The notes beneath the pieces are model-generated. The model did no database searches. It had not been told where the DNA came from and saw only the letters and a list, made by a program, of their open reading frames with translations. DNA of 64,000 nt from Elusimicrobiota bacterium (lineage in GTDB: Bacteria; Elusimicrobiota; Elusimicrobia; UBA1565; UBA9628). The DNA is taken from contig JACQAZ010000033.1 of assembly GCA_016194705.1 (NCBI GenBank), positions 1-64,000 of the forward strand, in the 5' to 3' direction. The position numbers were made by a program, and so were the translations under genes. Position 1 is the first letter of the stretch, and every line of letters starts with the position of its first letter. Shown here piece after piece: positions 60,620-64,000 of the stretch.

Positions 60620-60817
60620 TTGATCATCGATCCGCAGTGGCTCGTGCGCGACATTCTGCTCCGCTACCCCGCCGCACGGGCCGTGTTGGCCCGCGCCGGA
60701 GTCGACCAGTGCTGCGGCGGCGTGCATCCATTGCGCATGGCGGCGCAGGCCCACGGCGTGAATCTCGGGAAGCTTCTCGCGGAGCTCGAGCGGTCCGTGC
60801 GAGGGACCAAGCCATGA
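60620..60817 (+). CDS. DUF542/ScdA-N-type protein
   Basis: 65 residues from a TTG at 60620, with GGGGAG about eight bases ahead. Contains GVDQCCGGVHPLRMAAQAHGVNLGKLLAEL, the CCGG motif of the N-terminal domain of iron-sulfur repair proteins (ScdA/YtfE/RIC). Free-standing copies are found in denitrification clusters and are linked to NO response. Confidence 0.85.
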   Translation: MIIDPQWLVRDILLRYPAARAVLARAGVDQCCGGVHPLRMAAQAHGVNLGKLLAELERSVRGTKP

Positions 60818-61035
60818 GCGTTTTCCGTCTTGACATGCGCGGGCTCGAGCCGCCGCAGCCCATGGTCCTCATCCTCTCCAAGCTGCCCGAGCTCGGCCCC
60901 GATGACTCGCTGGAAGCGATTTTCCCGCGGGAACCGCTCCCGCTGTATCCCCATCTCGACGGGGCTGGCTTTTCGCACGCCATCGTCAAGGAGGCCGAAG
61001 GACTCTACCATTTGACGATCCGGAGGCGGCCGTGA
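60814..61035 (+). CDS. DUF2249-family small protein
   Basis: 73 residues. LDMRGLEPPQPMVLILSKLPEL at the start is the DUF2249 motif (L-D-x-R-x-L-x-P-P). Function unknown; often encoded beside DUF542 proteins and oxidase-like subunits in denitrification clusters, as here. Overlaps both neighbours. Confidence 0.85.
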   Translation: MSVFRLDMRGLEPPQPMVLILSKLPELGPDDSLEAIFPREPLPLYPHLDGAGFSHAIVKEAEGLYHLTIRRRP

Positions 61036-62375
61036 GCGAGCGCGCCGAGTGCGTCCGGGAGCCCCAGCCTTTTCGGGGCAGCGCTCCGTTCATCGCGACG
61101 GCTCCGCCGCTCTCGTTGCCGATGCGGCACTTCGCCTTCGCGGCCGCCGCGTTCTGGGTCTTCGCCGCGGCCTACGCCTGGTCCGCGCCGCGCCTGCTCG
61201 GCTTCGACTTCGACCCGCGCTGGACCTTGGGCTTGGTCCACACTTTGACCTTGGGTTGGATCGCCATGACGATCCTCGGCGCTCTGACGCAGATGATCCC
61301 GGTGCACGGCCAGACGACCTTGCACGCGCCTCGCGTCGTTGGCGCCGCGTGGTGGCTGTTTGCTTGCGGGCTGGTCGGCTTCGTGGGAACGCTCTGGAGC
61401 GGCTCGGACCTGTATTGGCTGCCCGCCGCCGCTCTGGCGGTCGCCGTTTCCCTCTATCTCTATTGCCTCGGCCGAACCTTCGCTCGGTCCGCGAGGTTCG
61501 ACTGGACCGCAGCACACATCGGCGCAGGTCTGGGCTACCTGGCTCTCTTAGCCCTCCTTGGCCTTCTGCTGGCCTACGATCGAGAGAGAGGATTTATTTT
61601 CAGCGACCCGGGCGGAGTCCTCATCGCCCATATCCATCTCGCGCTGATCGGCTGGGTCTCCCTGACGATCTTCGGCGCCTCGTATCGCCTCGTGGCGGCC
61701 GTGGGACTCTCGCACCTTGACTCGCCGGCCGCCGGCCGCTGGGCCTTCGGGCTGGTCAACGCGGGACTGCTCGGTCTCGCCGCCGACAGCGTGTTCCTGG
61801 GGCATCACAGACTTGGATTCTGGGGCTGCGTCCTTGCTCTCGGCTTTCTCTGCTACGCCTGGCAGGCGAGGTCCTTGCTCAAAGGCGGCTCGCGGGATCC
61901 GTCGTTTGGCTTCGTCCTGCTGGCTATCTTCGGAGGTTTCGTCTGGACGGCGTTGGGCCTGTCTCTCGCCTTTGGATGGATCGAGGACACAACAAATGCG
62001 CGCGCCGCCTACATCTGGACGGCGCTGCTGGGCTGGGTCACGCCCTGGATCATGGGGCAGGTCCATAAGATCGCGCCCTTCCTCGTTTGGCTTCATGTCT
62101 ACAGTCCGCGCAACTGGAAGCCGCCTGTCCGCGTGCCTAAGATCGAGGATCTGACCAGCCGCCGGCTCGCTTGGCTCGAACTGGCGCTCTTGACGCCGGC
62201 GATCTATTCTGGAATCGGGGGCTTTCTCTTGGAGAGCCCGGTCCTGTTGCGGTTGAGCGGCCCGCTCCTCTTCGGCTGCGCGAGCGTCTTCGTCGAAAAC
62301 ACGGCGGCGACGTTGAGCCACCTCATGCGGCGGGACGCTCGGTGGTCCATTCCGGAGGAGACTGCGAGGCCGTAG
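61032..62375 (+). CDS. Heme-copper-oxidase-subunit-I-like membrane protein
   Basis: 447 residues, about 12 membrane helices, GTG start overlapping the previous stop. Histidines are set in helices: LVHTLTLGWIAMTILGALTQMIP, IAHIHLALIGWVSLTIFG and IMGQVHKIAPFLVWLH, resembling cbb3/NOR subunit-I-like proteins of denitrification clusters but without the complete set of oxidase ligands that I can identify. Likely heme or copper related, acting in the inner membrane. Last gene of the nos operon. Confidence 0.75.
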   Translation: MSERAECVREPQPFRGSAPFIATAPPLSLPMRHFAFAAAAFWVFAAAYAWSAPRLLGFDFDPRWTLGLVHTLTLGWIAMTILGALTQMIPVHGQTTLHAPRVVGAAWWLFACGLVGFVGTLWSGSDLYWLPAAALAVAVSLYLYCLGRTFARSARFDWTAAHIGAGLGYLALLALLGLLLAYDRERGFIFSDPGGVLIAHIHLALIGWVSLTIFGASYRLVAAVGLSHLDSPAAGRWAFGLVNAGLLGLAADSVFLGHHRLGFWGCVLALGFLCYAWQARSLLKGGSRDPSFGFVLLAIFGGFVWTALGLSLAFGWIEDTTNARAAYIWTALLGWVTPWIMGQVHKIAPFLVWLHVYSPRNWKPPVRVPKIEDLTSRRLAWLELALLTPAIYSGIGGFLLESPVLLRLSGPLLFGCASVFVENTAATLSHLMRRDARWSIPEETARP

Positions 62376-62381
62376 CGTTGC
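62367..62381 (+). promoter_or_regulatory. Sigma-54 promoter for the last radical SAM unit
   Basis: AGGCCGTAGCGTTGC followed by GATGG; spacing exact. Lies across the end of the preceding gene. Confidence 0.65.
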
Positions 62382-62400
62382 GATGGTAAGGTAGAGCCAT

Positions 62401-62550
62401 ATGAAACGCAAACCATTGAAGAGCGGTCCGCCTCACTTGCCGGACCTGATTGCCCTCCCGTCTCACAGCAACGGCTTTATCCCGTCCCCATCATGGCTAA
62501 AGTCCAAGAGGAGCCGCGGCAAGGAGGATCGACACGATGACGCCCATTGA
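62401..62550 (+). CDS. Short hypothetical ORF
   Basis: 49 residues beginning MKRKPLKSGPPHLPDLIALP, with no recognised motif, no good Shine-Dalgarno and a composition (Pro, Ser, Lys) that may be non-coding. It starts eight bases after the predicted sigma-54 transcription start and ends within the next gene; may be a leader peptide or just part of the untranslated leader. Confidence 0.25.
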   Translation: MKRKPLKSGPPHLPDLIALPSHSNGFIPSPSWLKSKRSRGKEDRHDDAH

Positions 62551-62815
62551 GTGCCCGGCGCAGTACGAGCCCGCGATGACGGACTCGGCCCGCTTGCTCA
62601 AACTGCTCGGCAAGAGGAAGTTCACGATCTTGCAGGAGGTCTTCGGCGGCAGGCGGATCTGGATCCCCAAGGCCGGCGCGCGGCCCGACTGCTCGACCTG
62701 CGCGCGCAGGGATCGCTGCATCGTCGAATGGCGCCAGCAAAAGCGCCCCGTCGATTCCATTGCGCGCCACCTCGGCGTCTCGCCCAAGACGGTCTACCGG
62801 GTCTTGGAGCGATGA
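62537..62815 (+). CDS. Small HTH protein with cysteine motif
   Basis: 92 residues. CSTCARRDRC in the middle may bind a metal or cluster; the end (VDSIARHLGVSPKTVYRVLER) is a clear helix-turn-helix. AAGGAGG precedes the ATG. One base separates it from the radical SAM gene, so it is a candidate regulator or partner of that enzyme. Confidence 0.75.
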   Translation: MTPIECPAQYEPAMTDSARLLKLLGKRKFTILQEVFGGRRIWIPKAGARPDCSTCARRDRCIVEWRQQKRPVDSIARHLGVSPKTVYRVLER

Positions 62816-62816
62816 G

Positions 62817-63773
62817 ATGGCCGAAAGGCGGGGCCTGAAGACATCGGAGGTCCAGCAACGCTACGCCGTGGGCTTGGCGCGGACCGACGCGCTGCCGCCG
62901 GAAGCGGATCCCGAAGCCCGCCTCGCGCGCCGGCACCGACTCGTCGCGGCCTTGACGGCGCGCGGCGTGCGGGGCTGGGCGGACTGCGGGACGTTTTATA
63001 CGCGCCGGCTCCCGGCCGGGTGCATCCCGTGCCTCAAGGGGCAGGGCAGCAACCTGTGCCTGACGACGCTTTGCAACCGCGACTGCTTCTTCTGTTTCAA
63101 CCCCGAACCGCGCGCGGAAGGCATGAGCGTCCACGGCCGGGCGGTCTCCTCCGAGGCGCAGATTCCGGCCATCCTCGAGGAGTTCGACGTCAAGAGCCTC
63201 GGCCTGAGCGGCGGCGAGCCGCTTCTCGACCCTGATCGCGTCGTGCGCGTGATCGGCCGTCTGCGCCGGCGCTTCGGCCCGGGCCTGCGCATCGATCTAT
63301 ACACGAACGGCGACCTGCTGACCCCGCGCGTCCTTGATCGGTTGGTCTCGGCGGGGCTCGACGGGTTGAGGATGAACCTGGCGGTCAACGGCTACGACAT
63401 AGCGCCCGTCAAACTGGGTCTGAGCGGGCTCGCCGGCGTCTCGGTCGAACTGCCGGTGATCCCCTGGCATCGCGCGCGCCTCAGAAGGCTTGTCCGCGAG
63501 CTCGACACGCTCGGCGCGCCCCAGCTCATCCTGCACGAACTCTTCGTCTCGGCGCACAATATCGACTCACTGCGGCGCCTGGGCTGCCGACTAGCCGCGG
63601 ATGGAAAGACGGACAAGCTGGCATGGTCGCCGGTGGCCGGCAGCGACGAGGAGGCGCTCGAGCTGCTGCTTTACGCCATGGACCAAGCGCGCCTTCTTTC
63701 GGTCTACTACTGCTCGACCGGCACCCAGCAATGGATCGCGGAGCAGGCCTTGGCGCGGCGCCGGTCCCCCTGA
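62817..63773 (+). CDS. Radical SAM protein
   Basis: 318 residues. CNRDCFFCF (CxxxCxxC) and GLSGGEPLLDPD; an extra cysteine pair GCIPCLKGQGSNLCL just before could hold a second cluster. Residues 1-60 are basic and helical. Transcribed with the HTH gene from the sigma-54-type promoter at 62367. The substrate is unknown. Confidence 0.8.
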   Translation: MAERRGLKTSEVQQRYAVGLARTDALPPEADPEARLARRHRLVAALTARGVRGWADCGTFYTRRLPAGCIPCLKGQGSNLCLTTLCNRDCFFCFNPEPRAEGMSVHGRAVSSEAQIPAILEEFDVKSLGLSGGEPLLDPDRVVRVIGRLRRRFGPGLRIDLYTNGDLLTPRVLDRLVSAGLDGLRMNLAVNGYDIAPVKLGLSGLAGVSVELPVIPWHRARLRRLVRELDTLGAPQLILHELFVSAHNIDSLRRLGCRLAADGKTDKLAWSPVAGSDEEALELLLYAMDQARLLSVYYCSTGTQQWIAEQALARRRSP

Positions 63774-63785
63774 CCCGGCGAGCGT

Positions 63786-64000
63786 TCAGTCGGCGACGAC
63801 CGTGGCTTCCAGAGTGACCGGCGTCTTGAGGCTGTTCGAGATGATGCAATACTTCTTGGCGTTCTCGATAAGCCGGTCGGCGCGCTCGATCTCGTTCACC
63901 GCCACGCGCAGCTCGACTCGCAGGATGATGGATGTGAAGGCCAGGCCCAGCGGGGTCTTGTCGAGCGTGCCTTCGGCGCGGCAAATGAAAGCGCGCGGCT
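63786..64000 (-). CDS. OsmC-family protein (partial)
   Basis: C-terminal about 70 residues of an OsmC/Ohr-like protein, entering from the right edge. Shows RAEGTLDKTPLGLAFTSI and, near the end, KKYCIISNSLKTPVTLEATV with the conserved second cysteine of the family. OsmC proteins reduce organic hydroperoxides. N-terminus outside the window. Confidence 0.75.
   Translation of the reverse strand, partial: PRAFICRAEGTLDKTPLGLAFTSIILRVELRVAVNEIERADRLIENAKKYCIISNSLKTPVTLEATVVAD

Noticed and set aside
1..64000. CRISPR array, tRNA or rRNA genes, insertion sequences
   Set aside because: No regularly spaced repeats, cloverleaf-like stretches, ribosomal sequence or transposase were seen.

Overview
This window is GC-rich, densely packed bacterial DNA with no tRNA, rRNA, CRISPR array or recognisable insertion sequence. 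Many products carry signal peptides, lipoboxes or outer-membrane beta-barrel features, so the host is a diderm. Divergent versions of familiar families, many short stop/start overlaps (ATGA, GTGA, TTGA) and -10 boxes lying almost on the start codon suggest a little-studied phylum. Elusimicrobiota or a relative is my guess, but the window alone does not prove it.

1-4.2 kb: aromatic/tryptophan catabolism. A kynurenine formamidase and a 2-aminomuconate-semialdehyde-type dehydrogenase (cut by the window edge) lie opposite an overlapping hydratase/4-oxalocrotonate decarboxylase pair. 4.2-31 kb: mostly envelope and housekeeping genes. These include a very unusual secreted protein joining a macro domain, a 2OG-Fe(II)-oxygenase-like segment and a nucleoside-phosphorylase-like domain; an RRM protein; a two-domain PPK2 kinase; a murein endopeptidase; a ferritin-like/VIT fusion; a class III nucleotide cyclase; an OPA transporter; a secreted zincin; a secreted DUF2252-like protein; a TPR protein; and an ABC export cluster.

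31-63.8 kb: the most interesting part. A divergent sigma-54 gene (35271-36353) sits back to back with an NtrB-like PAS kinase and an NtrC-like activator carrying GAFTGA. Around them I count 14 good and one weak -24/-12 elements with exact sigma-54 spacing (GG and GC 12 bases apart). They lie in front of almost every transcription unit up to 62.4 kb, often as back-to-back pairs, and share an extended -12 block CGTTGCG instead of the classical TTGCA/T. The downstream genes are three paralogous monoheme cytochromes, a porin-cytochrome fusion, glutamyl-tRNA reductase, YceI, a porin, two PAS kinases, hemerythrin-like, CBS and YtxH proteins, an FAD-synthetase-like enzyme, several radical SAM proteins and a fatty-acid-hydroxylase-like protein.

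The largest unit, 53597-62375, is a nitrous oxide reduction operon: NsrR-like Rrf2 regulator, cytochrome c, Sec-type (clade II) NosZ, a single polypeptide fusing a membrane domain, NosD and NosF, then NosY, NosL, a DUF542 protein, a DUF2249 protein and a heme-copper-oxidase-subunit-I-like membrane protein. The simplest reading is a locally encoded sigma-54 circuit controlling N2O respiration and its electron-transfer and heme supply. A rearrangement scar at 41.6-43.1 kb carries copies of the rpoN tail, a sigma-54 promoter and a hemA fragment around a DUF4143-type ATPase gene.
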